The position numbers and the translations under genes were made by a program. A DNA stretch of 27,781 bases from a virus, in IMG/VR virus record IMGVR_UViG_3300009194_000042, positions 1-27,781 of that record. The stretch is one strand, 5' to 3'. Below are positions 1-7,019 of this stretch, piece after piece. The notes below the pieces were generated by a model. It was not told the origin of the DNA. It ran no database searches and was given only the letters and a program-made list of their open reading frames with translations. Positions within the stretch are counted from its first letter, which is position 1; every line of letters begins with the position of its first letter.

Positions 1-66
1 ACCCCTCCTGACCTTGGAGACTTCGATGTGGATCGTCTCTTGAACGCGCCGTATTTCTTTTCCTGA
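1..66 (+). CDS. C-terminal end of single-subunit (T7-like) phage RNA polymerase, partial
   Basis: The first 21 codons are open in frame 1 and end at TGA 64-66; the start lies outside the window. The peptide reads PPDLGDFDVDRLLNAPYFFS at its end. Single-subunit RNA polymerases (T7 gp1, mitochondrial RNA polymerases) finish with a similar short signature: a Pro/Gly turn, an (F/L)-D/N-hydrophobic stretch, then an aromatic pair at the extreme C-terminus (FAFA in T7, YFFS in mitochondrial enzymes). That C-terminal foot contributes to the active site in T7 RNA polymerase. Its position directly upstream of the ssDNA-binding protein and the rest of a T7-ordered genome fits gene 1. Only 21 residues are visible, so the call rests on this motif plus context. 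Confidence 0.72.
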   Translation, partial: TPPDLGDFDVDRLLNAPYFFS

Positions 67-92
67 GAAGTACAGTAAGTTGTTAACTAGTG

Positions 93-113
93 GGGCGTGA
101 ACTTTTTACGCCC
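93..113 (+). other. Intergenic hairpin between RNA polymerase and SSB genes
   Basis: GGGCGT (93-98) pairs with ACGCCC (108-113) around a 9-nt loop and is followed by TTAT. It is the only clear structure in the 67-162 gap. The tail is too short in T for a convincing terminator. It could be an RNA processing site or a weak terminator behind the polymerase gene. No phage promoter could be defined in this gap by eye. Confidence 0.35.
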
Positions 114-162
114 TTATGCCCAAAGAAGAAAACCGAAAGATAAAACTCTAGGAGAAAACTTT

Positions 163-822
163 ATGTCCCAGAAGAAGAAGCTGCCGAAAGTTGCCACCCC
201 TGCCGGTACTGCTGCCTACGCCTGGATCGAGAAGCCGGACTCCGGTAACGAATACAGCGATGACAAGTACAAGGTGACTCTGCTCATCGACGAGGAGCTG
301 GAAAGCACCGAGGAGTTCGTCGCCAAGATCACCGCCAAGGCGAAGGAGCTGGCCCAGGAGGAATGGGGCAAGTGTCCGAAAGACCTGCAGCTTCCCTTCC
401 GTGACGGCACTGAGATTGCTGACGAGAAGGAAGATAAAGAAGACTTCCGTGGCATGGTGGTCTTCACCCTCAAGTCCAAGTATCAACCGGGCTGCGTTGA
501 TGCCAAGAAGAAACCCCTGCCGAAGAACCTGAAGGTTATGTCCGGTGACCTGATCCGGGCGTCCGCTCTGCTGGTTCCCTACAAGACCACCGAAACCGTC
601 GTCGAGAACGGCAAGAAGAAGAAGGTAACTGTACACGGCGTGACCTTCCGTCTGCGGAACATCCAGCTCCTGGAGAAACGGAACATGGGCGGCGGCGCTG
701 CCGGTGACTTCGACGAGGACGACGAATACGAAAGCGTGGTCGACCAGTACGGCGACGACATGGACGACGACAACGGCAACGAAGGAGGAGCCGGTGACGA
801 AGAAGATCACGACGACATCTAA
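163..822 (+). CDS. ssDNA-binding protein (T7 gp2.5-like)
   Basis: A 219-residue protein starting at ATG 163, behind AGGAG at 150-154; an upstream in-frame start at 97 has no ribosome site and is not used here. It follows the RNA polymerase gene and precedes the junction resolvase, as gene 2.5 does in T7 (232 aa). The N-terminal part is a mixed-charge beta-rich region (early KVATPAGTAAYAWI and KYKVTLLID segments). The last roughly 40 residues are extremely acidic and low in complexity and end in DHDDI. Such an acidic tail is the hallmark of gp2.5, where it contacts the polymerase and primase-helicase. T7 ends in Phe, this protein in Ile. The expected role is coating single strands and coordinating the replisome. 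The 3' end overlaps the next gene by 29 nt. Confidence 0.8.
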   Translation: MSQKKKLPKVATPAGTAAYAWIEKPDSGNEYSDDKYKVTLLIDEELESTEEFVAKITAKAKELAQEEWGKCPKDLQLPFRDGTEIADEKEDKEDFRGMVVFTLKSKYQPGCVDAKKKPLPKNLKVMSGDLIRASALLVPYKTTETVVENGKKKKVTVHGVTFRLRNIQLLEKRNMGGGAAGDFDEDDEYESVVDQYGDDMDDDNGNEGGAGDEEDHDDI

Positions 823-1255
823 ATTCAATGAGCTGTTCGCTCAGTTCCTCAAGACTTTCAACAAGGCCTCCGAGCGAGGCCTCATTGAGTTCGCCCTGGA
901 TGTGCCGCCCTACCCGGCGTCACGTCCTCGGGTGTCCCGCTGGGGCACCTACTACGGCAAGAAGTATCAGGCCTTCCTGAACGAAGCCGGTAAGGCTGCG
1001 CTCGGCTACAAGGGCCTGAAGGTCGAGGGTCCGGTGGTGGTGTTCATCGAGAACATCGTCCCGAAACCCAAGACCACCAAACGCGATTACCCGCGAGGCG
1101 ACGTCGACAACTACGCCAAGGGTGTCCTGGACGTCATGACCAAGACCGAGAAGTTTTGGGAAGACGACGATCAGGTACTGCTGCTGACTGTCGGCAAGCG
1201 TTTCGCGGAAGAAGGTGAGGAACCACGCGTGAATCTGTACTGGGCAGAGCTATAG
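794..1255 (+). CDS. RusA-type Holliday junction resolvase
   Basis: A 153-residue protein whose start is taken as GTG 794, because GGAGGAG at 784-790 lies 3 nt upstream inside the SSB gene; an upstream in-frame start at 704 would only add shadow sequence of the acidic SSB tail. The RusA signature is clear: D103-V-D105-N, K109, then a W-E-D-D-D cluster at 122-126 followed by QV, matching the acidic metal-binding residues and lysine of the RusA endodeoxyribonuclease family. RusA dimers cleave four-way DNA junctions. The position corresponds to T7 gene 3 (endonuclease I), which resolves junctions and degrades host DNA, so this looks like a non-orthologous replacement. Whether it also degrades host DNA cannot be told. 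Confidence 0.85.
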   Translation: MTKKITTTSKFNELFAQFLKTFNKASERGLIEFALDVPPYPASRPRVSRWGTYYGKKYQAFLNEAGKAALGYKGLKVEGPVVVFIENIVPKPKTTKRDYPRGDVDNYAKGVLDVMTKTEKFWEDDDQVLLLTVGKRFAEEGEEPRVNLYWAEL

Positions 1256-1265
1256 GAGGTGATCC
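1254..1265 (+). promoter_or_regulatory. Orphan extended Shine-Dalgarno overlapping the rusA stop codon
   Basis: AGGAGGTGATCC is fully complementary to the last part of bacterial 16S rRNA (GGAUCACCUCCU), a 12-nt match. No ATG, GTG or TTG lies within normal spacing: the nearest GTG (1277-1279) is 17 nt past GGAGG and is followed at once by TAG. The downstream primase gene has its own site at 1360-1369. This is therefore a strong ribosome site without a gene. Confidence 0.6.
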
Positions 1266-1281
1266 CAGTATCTCCGGTGTA

Positions 1282-1306
1282 GCTCCGTGCCGGTGACCCA
1301 CGGAGC
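1282..1306 (+). other. Intergenic hairpin after rusA
   Basis: GCTCCGTG (1282-1289) and CACGGAGC (1299-1306) form a perfect 8-bp stem with a 9-nt loop. No T-run follows, so it is not a terminator by itself. It lies between the orphan Shine-Dalgarno and the true terminator and may be an RNA-processing or stability element. Confidence 0.55.
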
Positions 1307-1327
1307 ATCGCTACCTTAGAACCGTTG

Positions 1328-1353
1328 GCCCCGCCTTAGTGCGGGGCTTTTTT
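1328..1353 (+). terminator. Rho-independent terminator between rusA and primase-helicase
   Basis: GCCCCGC (1328-1334) pairs perfectly with GCGGGGC (1341-1347) around a 6-nt loop, followed by six T (1348-1353). This is a textbook intrinsic terminator. It would limit host-polymerase read-through from the early side; T7-type polymerases pass some such sites, so downstream genes can still be expressed. Confidence 0.85.
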
Positions 1354-1369
1354 GTTTCTGGAGAAAGGA

Positions 1370-3034
1370 ATGAGCGAATGGGCTGAAACACATCTGCCCT
1401 GCCCCTGCGGCACCAGCTCGGACGCTTACAGCATCAACGATGAGGGCTGGGGGAAGTGCTTCCGCTGTAACAAGAACTTCAGAGAGGGAGAAGCTGTGGA
1501 CGTAGAGGAGCAGGAACCCAGGACCCACAAGAAGAAAAAGCGCAGACCGCTGATCGACGGTGAATACAAGGCGCTGATCAAACGGAAAATCTCCGAAGAA
1601 ACCTGCCGGTTCTTCCGCTACGAGGTCGGAGAGTTCAAAGGTAAAGCCTGTCACATCGCCAACTACTTCGACGAACGCCGTCGCAAAATCGCCCAGAAGA
1701 TCCGCTTGCCGGGTAAAGACTTCACGATTACCGGTGACATGAGCGAAGCGGGTCTGTTCGGTGAGCAGTTATGGAAGCCTGGAGGTAAGCGGCTGATCAT
1801 CACCGAGGGTGAGATGGACGCACTGTCCTACGCCGAGGTCACGGACTGTAAATGGCCGGTGGTGTCTGTCCGTAACGGAGCCCAAGGCGCACCGAAGTGT
1901 GTTCAGAAACGGCTGGAGTTCATCGAGTCGTTTGAAGAAGTGGTCTTCATGTTCGACCAGGACGAGCCCGGACAGGAAGCGGCAACCAAGTGTGCCGAAC
2001 TACTGAGTCCCGGCAAGGCCAAGATCGCCTCGTTCCAGCTGAAGGATGCCAACGATATGTTGGTCGAGCGGAAGGTCCGGGAGCTGATCAACTCTGTGTT
2101 CCAGGCCAAGGACTTCAGACCTGACGGCATCATCGAAGGCGCGGACATTACCATCGAGGAGCTGATCACTCAGCCTGTCGTTGGGTACAGCTGTAAGTAC
2201 CCGGACCTGAACGAGAAGCTACGCGGTATCCGCAAGGGTGAGCTAACCCTGTTCACTGCGGGTTCCGGTATCGGTAAGTCAACGATTGTCCGGGAGCTGG
2301 GCTACGAGTTCTCCATTGATCACAAGTTGTCGATGGCCAACGTGTTCCTGGAGGAGAGCTATAAGAAGACAGCTCAAGGTTACATCGCCATCCACCACAA
2401 CACGCCTCTCGGGGAGATTCGTCGGAACCCCAACATCCTGACGCCCGAACAGTGGGCTGCAGGTAAAGCGGCGACCATCGACCGCATGTCCTTCTACAAC
2501 CACTTCGGTTCCCTGGAGTGTGACAACCTGATCGGCAAACTGAACTACTTCTCTGTCGGTCTTGGCTGCGACTTCATTCTGCTGGACCACATCTCAATGG
2601 TGGTGTCCGGTCTGGAATCCGACAAGGGTGAACGCAAGGACATCGACATTCTGATGACCAACCTCCGGTCCCTCATTGAGCGAACCGGTGTGGGGGTCAT
2701 TGCGATTGTTCATCTCAAGCGGCCTGACGGTAAGCGTAAGTCCTTCAATGAAGGCGGACGGATCAGCCTACAGGACCTGCGTGGTTCTGCCTCTCTCGAA
2801 CAACTATCCGACAACATCATCGCCATTGAGCGTGACCAACAAGGTGAAGGGGATGACCCGGATCTCTCCTACCCGCGAGTCCTGAAGAACCGCGAGTGGG
2901 GTGACCTGGGACCGGCTGGGTGTAACCGATACCACAGGGACACCGGTCGTCTACTGCCTGAAGATAACTCTGCGGAGGAAGACTTCAACGGTGAGGACGA
3001 CGTCCCGTGGGAGGAAGACACAACTGACATCTGA
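1370..3034 (+). CDS. DNA primase-helicase (T7 gp4-like)
   Basis: A 554-residue protein (T7 gp4A is 566) starting at ATG 1370 behind GGAGAAAGGA. Domains in order: an N-terminal zinc-binding module with Cys 11, 13, 30 and 33 for template recognition; a TOPRIM primase core with the ITEGEMDAL segment at 144-152 (catalytic E147) and the DQD acidic pair at 196-198; a linker; then a RecA-fold helicase with Walker A GSGIGKST at 298-305, Walker B LLDHISM at 404-410, and a downstream LQDLRGSASLEQLSD segment. The C-terminal tail (about 532-554) is acidic, as in T7 gp4, where it docks on the polymerase. It unwinds DNA 5'-3' and primes the lagging strand. Stop TGA is 10 nt before the next gene. Confidence 0.95.
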   Translation: MSEWAETHLPCPCGTSSDAYSINDEGWGKCFRCNKNFREGEAVDVEEQEPRTHKKKKRRPLIDGEYKALIKRKISEETCRFFRYEVGEFKGKACHIANYFDERRRKIAQKIRLPGKDFTITGDMSEAGLFGEQLWKPGGKRLIITEGEMDALSYAEVTDCKWPVVSVRNGAQGAPKCVQKRLEFIESFEEVVFMFDQDEPGQEAATKCAELLSPGKAKIASFQLKDANDMLVERKVRELINSVFQAKDFRPDGIIEGADITIEELITQPVVGYSCKYPDLNEKLRGIRKGELTLFTAGSGIGKSTIVRELGYEFSIDHKLSMANVFLEESYKKTAQGYIAIHHNTPLGEIRRNPNILTPEQWAAGKAATIDRMSFYNHFGSLECDNLIGKLNYFSVGLGCDFILLDHISMVVSGLESDKGERKDIDILMTNLRSLIERTGVGVIAIVHLKRPDGKRKSFNEGGRISLQDLRGSASLEQLSDNIIAIERDQQGEGDDPDLSYPRVLKNREWGDLGPAGCNRYHRDTGRLLPEDNSAEEDFNGEDDVPWEEDTTDI

Positions 3035-3044
3035 GGGAGAACAG

Positions 3045-3446
3045 ATGCAACCCATCCCAAAGAACGTGGCCGCATGGATTGCTGGCTTCTTTGATGGCGA
3101 AGGCACCATCGGTATCTACTTGCCGAAAGGCGCTAAGACCCCCTGCCATCGCGTCCACCTCTACAACAACCACCTGTCAGCCTTGACGCTTGTCCGCCAG
3201 CACCTCGGCGGTCACCTGAAGAAAGTCTCTGAGGACGGAGGACTCAACTCCTACTGTCTTCAGCTGCGCCTGGACGAACTGCCCCGGTTCGTTGAACACG
3301 TCGTTCCCCACCTGCGAATCAAAGCGGCCAACGGAATGTTGATCCGCCGGTTCCTGGAATGTCGTGAGGAAGGCTGGACCCAGGACACGATCTCCGAGGT
3401 CATCGGAATGTACCAAGCGATCAAGGCTCCGAAAGCTCTGAGGTAA
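3045..3446 (+). CDS. Free-standing LAGLIDADG homing endonuclease
   Basis: A 133-residue protein starting at ATG 3045 with GAGGGAGA just upstream. A single LAGLIDADG motif is seen as IAGFFDGEG at residues 12-20, with E19 in the position of the usual second metal-binding acid. One motif per chain means it should act as a homodimer. It sits alone in the 10+3 nt between primase-helicase and the intron-bearing DNA polymerase gene, so it is a free-standing mobile gene inserted between T7-type genes 4 and 5. In a 60-nt sample its GC (60%) resembles the core genes, suggesting long residence. The target site is unknown; the neighbouring polymerase gene is the natural suspect. It is related to, but clearly diverged from, the protein at 9417-9878. 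Confidence 0.85.
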   Translation: MQPIPKNVAAWIAGFFDGEGTIGIYLPKGAKTPCHRVHLYNNHLSALTLVRQHLGGHLKKVSEDGGLNSYCLQLRLDELPRFVEHVVPHLRIKAANGMLIRRFLECREEGWTQDTISEVIGMYQAIKAPKALR

Positions 3447-3449
3447 GTA

Positions 3450-5159
3450 ATGGAAGTTCTCGTCGCTGACGTCGAAGGTAATGACCTGTTACCTGGACTC
3501 ACCACGATGTGGTGCCTGGGGATTGGCAACCCCAAGACCGGTGAGGTCGAGATGTATGCCAACCACAAGGACTACAAACCGTTGGCCGAGGGACTAGCCC
3601 GACTGCATAACGCGGATCGTGTGGTCTTTCACAACGGCCTGGGGTACGACTTCGAGGCTATCGAAAAGCTGTATCCCGGCACCCTCCGGTGGAGCCAAAT
3701 CTGGGACACGCTCGTCGTGGGCCGGATGCTCAGGCCAGATATCAAGGACCAGCGACTGGCCAGTTGGGGTCGCATCTTCAAGTTCCCGAAGGGCGACCAC
3801 ACGGACTTCTCTCGCTTCTCGCATGAGATGGCCAAGTATTGCCGTCGTGACGTTGAGATCACGATGAAGCTGTACCGGATGCTTCAGTCGATGCTGAAGA
3901 AAGACCTCAAGAAAGAGGGTATCGACTGGCGTCCGGCCATCCATGTTGAGCATCAGGTGGCCTACGTAATCATCGAGCAGGAGCGTCATGGTTTCCGTCT
4001 CGATGTCGAAGCGGCCCAGGCCCTGGAGGCTGAGCTTCGCGTTGAGAAAGCGGAGATCCTGGACGAGCTTCGAGACATCTTCCCGCCAGTTATGCGGCCT
4101 GAGAAAGGTACGTGGGACTGGTACAACCGCAAGTGGAAAGGTGTTGAGGTAACCACGCCGAAGGTCAACAACGGACCCCGAGGGATCACCAAGGGAGCCT
4201 CCTACTGCAAGGTGAAACTTGAGGAGTTCAACCCCAAGTCCGGCCAGCAGAAGACCTTCCGCCTGACCCACAAGTACGGCTGGCGTCCCGAGAAGCTGAC
4301 CGACAACGGCGCTCCCTGTACCGATGAAGAAGTGCTGTCGGAACTGGACTACCCGGAAGCTCGGGCCATGCTCCGGTACGACCGTATCACCAAGCAGCTC
4401 GGCCAGATTGCCGACGGTAAGAACGGCTGGCTCAAGCTGGAGAAGAACGGATACGTCCACGGTCGGGTTAACCCGGTCGGTGCCCGGACGTTCCGCATGA
4501 CTCACTTCGCGCCGAACATGGCGCAGGTCGACAAGAAAGACAAACGGATGCGGGCTGTCTGGCTCCCGGACCCCGGCCAAAAGCAGGTCGGTGTGGATGC
4601 CAGCGGTCTGGAACTCCGCATGTTGTCCCATTACCTGGCCCGGTGGGACGGCGGCAAGTATGCCCGGATCGTTGTGGACGACGACAAGGCCAACGGCCTG
4701 GACGCTCACAGCCGGAACCGGGACATTGTGGGCCTGTACGAACGGGACTCAGCCAAGACCCTAATGTACGCCTTCATGTATGGCGGTGGTGATCTGAAGC
4801 TGGGCCTGATCATCATTGAAGATGCCCGAGAAGCTGGCAAGGCTAAGCCCAAGGGCGGACAGAGGAAGATCGGTAAGACCGCACGGTCCAAGCTGGAGAA
4901 CGGTATCACCGGTCTGGATCGTCTCGTCAGCCTGTGTAAGAAGCGGACCAAACAGAAGGGTTACCTCAAAGGCCTTGACGGTCGCAAGGTAATCTCAAAT
5001 GCACAACACGCCTCTCTGAACACCCTGCTCCAATCTGCCGGTGCCATCGTCATGAAGTACGCACTGGCCATCTTCCACTACGAACTGTGCGTCGAGCGTG
5101 GCTGGGTTGATCCCGTCATGTATCGAGCCACTGCGTTCAGTTATCTGGCCAATGTCCAT
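3450..5159 (+). CDS. DNA polymerase I family (T7 gp5-like), exon 1
   Basis: This exon encodes residues 1-570 of a 620-residue spliced polymerase (T7 gp5 is 704), starting at ATG 3450 behind GAGGTAA. The 3'-5' exonuclease domain shows Exo I DVEGN (D7, E9), Exo II FHNGLGYDF and Exo III YCRRDVEI. The polymerase domain shows motif A GVDASGLELR with D383 and motif B RDSAKTLMYAFMYGG near residues 432-447. The exon ends with ...SYLANVH, and the reading frame then runs into intron sequence and stops at TAA 5196-5198, so unspliced RNA would give a 582-residue protein without the motif C carboxylates. The region matching the T7 thioredoxin-binding loop (about residues 218-268) appears shortened. It is the replicative polymerase, partnered with the primase-helicase and SSB. 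Confidence 0.95.
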
Positions 5160-5801
5160 GAACTTGCGTGGACACGAGGGGCGACCCTCGTTAAATAAAC
5201 TGGGTTAATTCAGGGGAACCCCTCGATGGGCAACCCTGAGCCAAGACTAGGAGAGTACTGTGGCCAACAGTAAGAAGTTGGTCTTAGTCAGTACAAGTTC
5301 TGGATGTCTCGTCCCTACGTCTCACAAGCTCAATCAGGATGGATATTTCCGTAAGAGGGTTTGGATAGACGGGGTCCTAAAAGCCGTGATGTACCACAGG
5401 TACGTTTACGAGCAGAACCGTGGGCCTATTCCAGAGGGTTACGAGGTTGATCATCTATGTAAGAACAGAGCTTGCTGCAACATAGACCATCTGCAGCTCC
5501 TACCCGCCACCATCCATAGGTCGAAGGACAACTCCGAAAGGTATGCGTCTAGCAAAGAGACGGCCCGGCAGTTCTTCAAGGACCATCCAGACATAACCGG
5601 TACTGAGCTAGGGAAACGCTTTGGAGTTTCCTTCAGTACCGGATGCAAGTGGCGCAAGGAGTTCTCCAAGTAAGGTGCAGAGACTATCCCGAAAGGGAGT
5701 AGGAGCGTGGGGTGAGATTCCCCACGTTTCCGAAAAGCCCAGCCCTCCGAAAGGAGGTGAAGATATAGTCCGACACCACCAGCAATGGTGGAAACAGAAA
5801 G
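5160..5801 (+). ncRNA. Group I self-splicing intron (IA-like) in the DNA polymerase gene
   Basis: The intron is 642 nt. Exon 1 ends in T5159 and the intron ends in G5801, the two bases group I splicing requires. P1 is visible: exon bases 5153-5159 pair with intron 5168-5174 (7 bp), with the obligatory U5159-G5168 wobble at the cleavage site. P2 is CGAGGG/CCCTCG (5175-5190) with a GCGA loop. The 5' core has GGGGAACC (5213-5220) and CAACCCTGAGCCAAG (5231-5245), as in td-type phage introns. P7 is GACTA (5682-5686) with TAGTC (5766-5770) inside the typical AAGATATAGTCC. Local stems: CCC-GAAA-GGG 5688-5697, 5706-5712/5720-5726, 5744-5748/5753-5757 with GAAA loop, and P9 5776-5780/5787-5791. P10 was not resolved. 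An HNH gene fills the loop between the 5' and 3' core halves. Confidence 0.93.
5260..5673 (+). CDS. Intron-encoded HNH homing endonuclease
   Basis: A 137-residue protein starting at GTG 5260 with AGGAGAG about 5 nt upstream. The HNH fold spans about residues 46-92: EVDH (D64, H65), the N74-I-D-H77 segment and H86, with Cys 67, 72 and 73 in between, as in HNH_3-type phage intron endonucleases. The C-terminal part (about 110-137, TGTELGKRFGVSFSTG then K-W-R-K) looks like a helix-turn-helix DNA-binding module, common in such enzymes. It lies wholly inside the group I intron, between the two core halves, and would cut intronless polymerase genes to spread the intron. Sampled lines are 47-53% GC, lower than the polymerase exons, consistent with later arrival. 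Confidence 0.92.
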   Translation: MANSKKLVLVSTSSGCLVPTSHKLNQDGYFRKRVWIDGVLKAVMYHRYVYEQNRGPIPEGYEVDHLCKNRACCNIDHLQLLPATIHRSKDNSERYASSKETARQFFKDHPDITGTELGKRFGVSFSTGCKWRKEFSK

Positions 5802-5954
5802 GATGAGGTCCAGATGACCGCACCACCTGAGATCGCAGAGGAACTGGGACAGATGTTCGCCAAGGCCATCGAGCTGGCTGGCGAAAGATTGAAGCTGAAG
5901 GTTCCCCTGGCCGGGGAAGCACTGATCGGAGAGAACTGGCGCGAAACTCACTAA
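5802..5954 (+). CDS. DNA polymerase (T7 gp5-like), exon 2
   Basis: This exon adds the last 50 residues, beginning DEVQMTAPPEIAEEL and ending GENWRETH before TAA 5952-5954. Joined to exon 1 it restores motif C as NVH-DEVQ, the HDE motif that supplies the second catalytic Asp. The end parallels the T7 gp5 terminus (GPNWAICH), which confirms frame and splice point. It has no start codon or ribosome site of its own for this part and is only meaningful after splicing. The stop codon merges with the AAGGAG site of the next gene. Confidence 0.93.
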   Translation, partial: DEVQMTAPPEIAEELGQMFAKAIELAGERLKLKVPLAGEALIGENWRETH

Positions 5955-5963
5955 GGAGAAACC

Positions 5964-6200
5964 ATGGCTAATTACGCCCCGCACATCGTTCATGAAACCA
6001 AGCTGTACTTCGCTCCTGTCGATCCAGACCATGAGGTAAGCACGATTCGCGTGGTCCTGGGAGAGTTTGCAGGACGGCCACGAGCGGACGAGATCATGGA
6101 AAAGTTACAGGAGGATCTGGAGATTCAGCTACGTCCGGCAACGGCGAACGAAGTGCTGCTGCATGAGGAGCAGCGTGAGGAACTGGACGAGGAGGAATAA
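5964..6200 (+). CDS. Small acidic protein of unknown function
   Basis: A 78-residue protein starting at ATG 5964; AAGGAGA at 5954-5960 overlaps the polymerase stop, so the two genes are translationally adjacent. The sequence has a short beta-like N-terminal half (TKLYFAPVD, STIRVVLGEF) and a charged helical C-terminal half ending in ELDEEE. I recognise no family. It occupies the position of the small T7 5.x genes between polymerase and exonuclease, most of which are accessory proteins. The tight spacing to the next gene (6 nt) argues it is really expressed. Confidence 0.75.
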   Translation: MANYAPHIVHETKLYFAPVDPDHEVSTIRVVLGEFAGRPRADEIMEKLQEDLEIQLRPATANEVLLHEEQREELDEEE

Positions 6201-6206
6201 CTGCCC

Positions 6207-6965
6207 ATGGCGATTGGTCTTCTTGATGGAGACGTAATCGCTTATCGAGCAGCAATCTCCGCTGAAGACGACTTCGGGGATGGTGACATCATCGCCACCC
6301 CGGAGTTGGCCTGTCCCGTAGCTGATCGCATCATCGAAGACTGGATGCGTCAGTCCCGCTGTAAGAAAGCGATTATCTGTCTCTCCCCCCGCGAATCGAA
6401 ATCTACCTTCCGCTACAAACTCCTCGACTCCTACAAGGGGACCCGCAAAGGTTCCAAGCCCCAGGTCTACTGGGAAGTCGTGGACTACATCGAACAGAAC
6501 TACAAGGTTGCACGTATCGACGGCCTCGAAGCCGACGACGTCATGGGTATCTACGCTACATCCCCAAAGCTGGATAACCCTACCGTAGTTTCCATCGACA
6601 AAGACATTCAGTCCCTCCCTGCCCGCATCCACATAGTCGATAAGTTCCGTCGACCGATCAAGCAACGCCGCTCCCAGGCTGACTATCACTGGATGTTGCA
6701 GACCCTGACCGGCGACACCGTGGACAACTATAAAGGCTGCCCTGGTGTTGGCGAGAAGACGGCTCCGCGCATCCTGGCCGATGGTTATTCCCTTGCGACG
6801 TGGTGGCCGCTGGTCGTCAAGACCTTCGAGAAGAAGGGGCTGACTGAAGAAGACGCCATCCTGCAAGCCCGCCTTGCTCGCATCCTGAGACGGGAAGACT
6901 GGCGCAAAGAGGAAGGCGAGATACTGCTCTGGAGCCCGCGTGAGCCGGGGGTTCTGAAGCTGTGA
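6207..6965 (+). CDS. 5'-3' exonuclease (T7 gp6-like, FEN family)
   Basis: A 252-residue protein (T7 gp6 is 300) starting at ATG 6207 with GAGGAGG at about 6190-6196. FEN-family landmarks in order: an N-terminal metal-binding DGD (D7, D9), the helical-arch stretch RYKLLDSYKGTRKG at 69-82, GLEADD at 106-111, SIDKD at 129-133, and the helix-3-turn-helix region TGDTVDNYKGCPGVGEKTA from 168, with D170 and D173. It removes RNA primers and supplies recombination ends and nucleotides from host DNA. Its place after the polymerase matches T7 gene 6. Confidence 0.92.
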   Translation: MAIGLLDGDVIAYRAAISAEDDFGDGDIIATPELACPVADRIIEDWMRQSRCKKAIICLSPRESKSTFRYKLLDSYKGTRKGSKPQVYWEVVDYIEQNYKVARIDGLEADDVMGIYATSPKLDNPTVVSIDKDIQSLPARIHIVDKFRRPIKQRRSQADYHWMLQTLTGDTVDNYKGCPGVGEKTAPRILADGYSLATWWPLVVKTFEKKGLTEEDAILQARLARILRREDWRKEEGEILLWSPREPGVLKL

Positions 6966-6973
6966 CACCTTTT

Positions 6974-7019
6974 GGGGACCTTATGCCCAATCAACGCAAA
7001 CCCAACCGAGGAGGTCCCC
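6974..7019 (+). promoter_or_regulatory. Hairpin covering the ribosome site of the next gene
   Basis: GGGGACC (6974-6980) pairs perfectly with GGTCCCC (7013-7019), 7 bp. The 3' arm includes the last two G of the GAGGAGG ribosome site (7008-7014) and ends directly at ATG 7020. Folding would hinder translation of the 80-residue protein unless an upstream ribosome finishing the exonuclease gene (stop 6963-6965) disrupts the stem. Confidence 0.5.

Noticed and set aside
7-162. Sigma-70 promoter before the SSB gene
   Set aside because: No acceptable pair of -35 and -10 boxes with 16-18 nt spacing could be identified.
1245-1300. Fragment of a 16S rRNA gene 3' end on the minus strand
   Set aside because: Only the 12-nt anti-Shine-Dalgarno part matches; the preceding bases do not follow the conserved 16S terminus.
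3594-4709. 371-codon minus-strand ORF opposite DNA polymerase
   Set aside because: Antisense shadow of polymerase exon 1, with no domain of its own.
5160-5198. Natural C-terminus of a 582-residue polymerase
   Set aside because: The 13 residues after NVH match no polymerase, the motif C Asp is absent, and the remaining C-terminus is found in frame after the intron.
112-6990. 12-nt repeat CCTTATGCCCAA near 112 and 6979
   Set aside because: A single shared 12-mer is expected by chance in about 28 kb, and the surroundings do not align.
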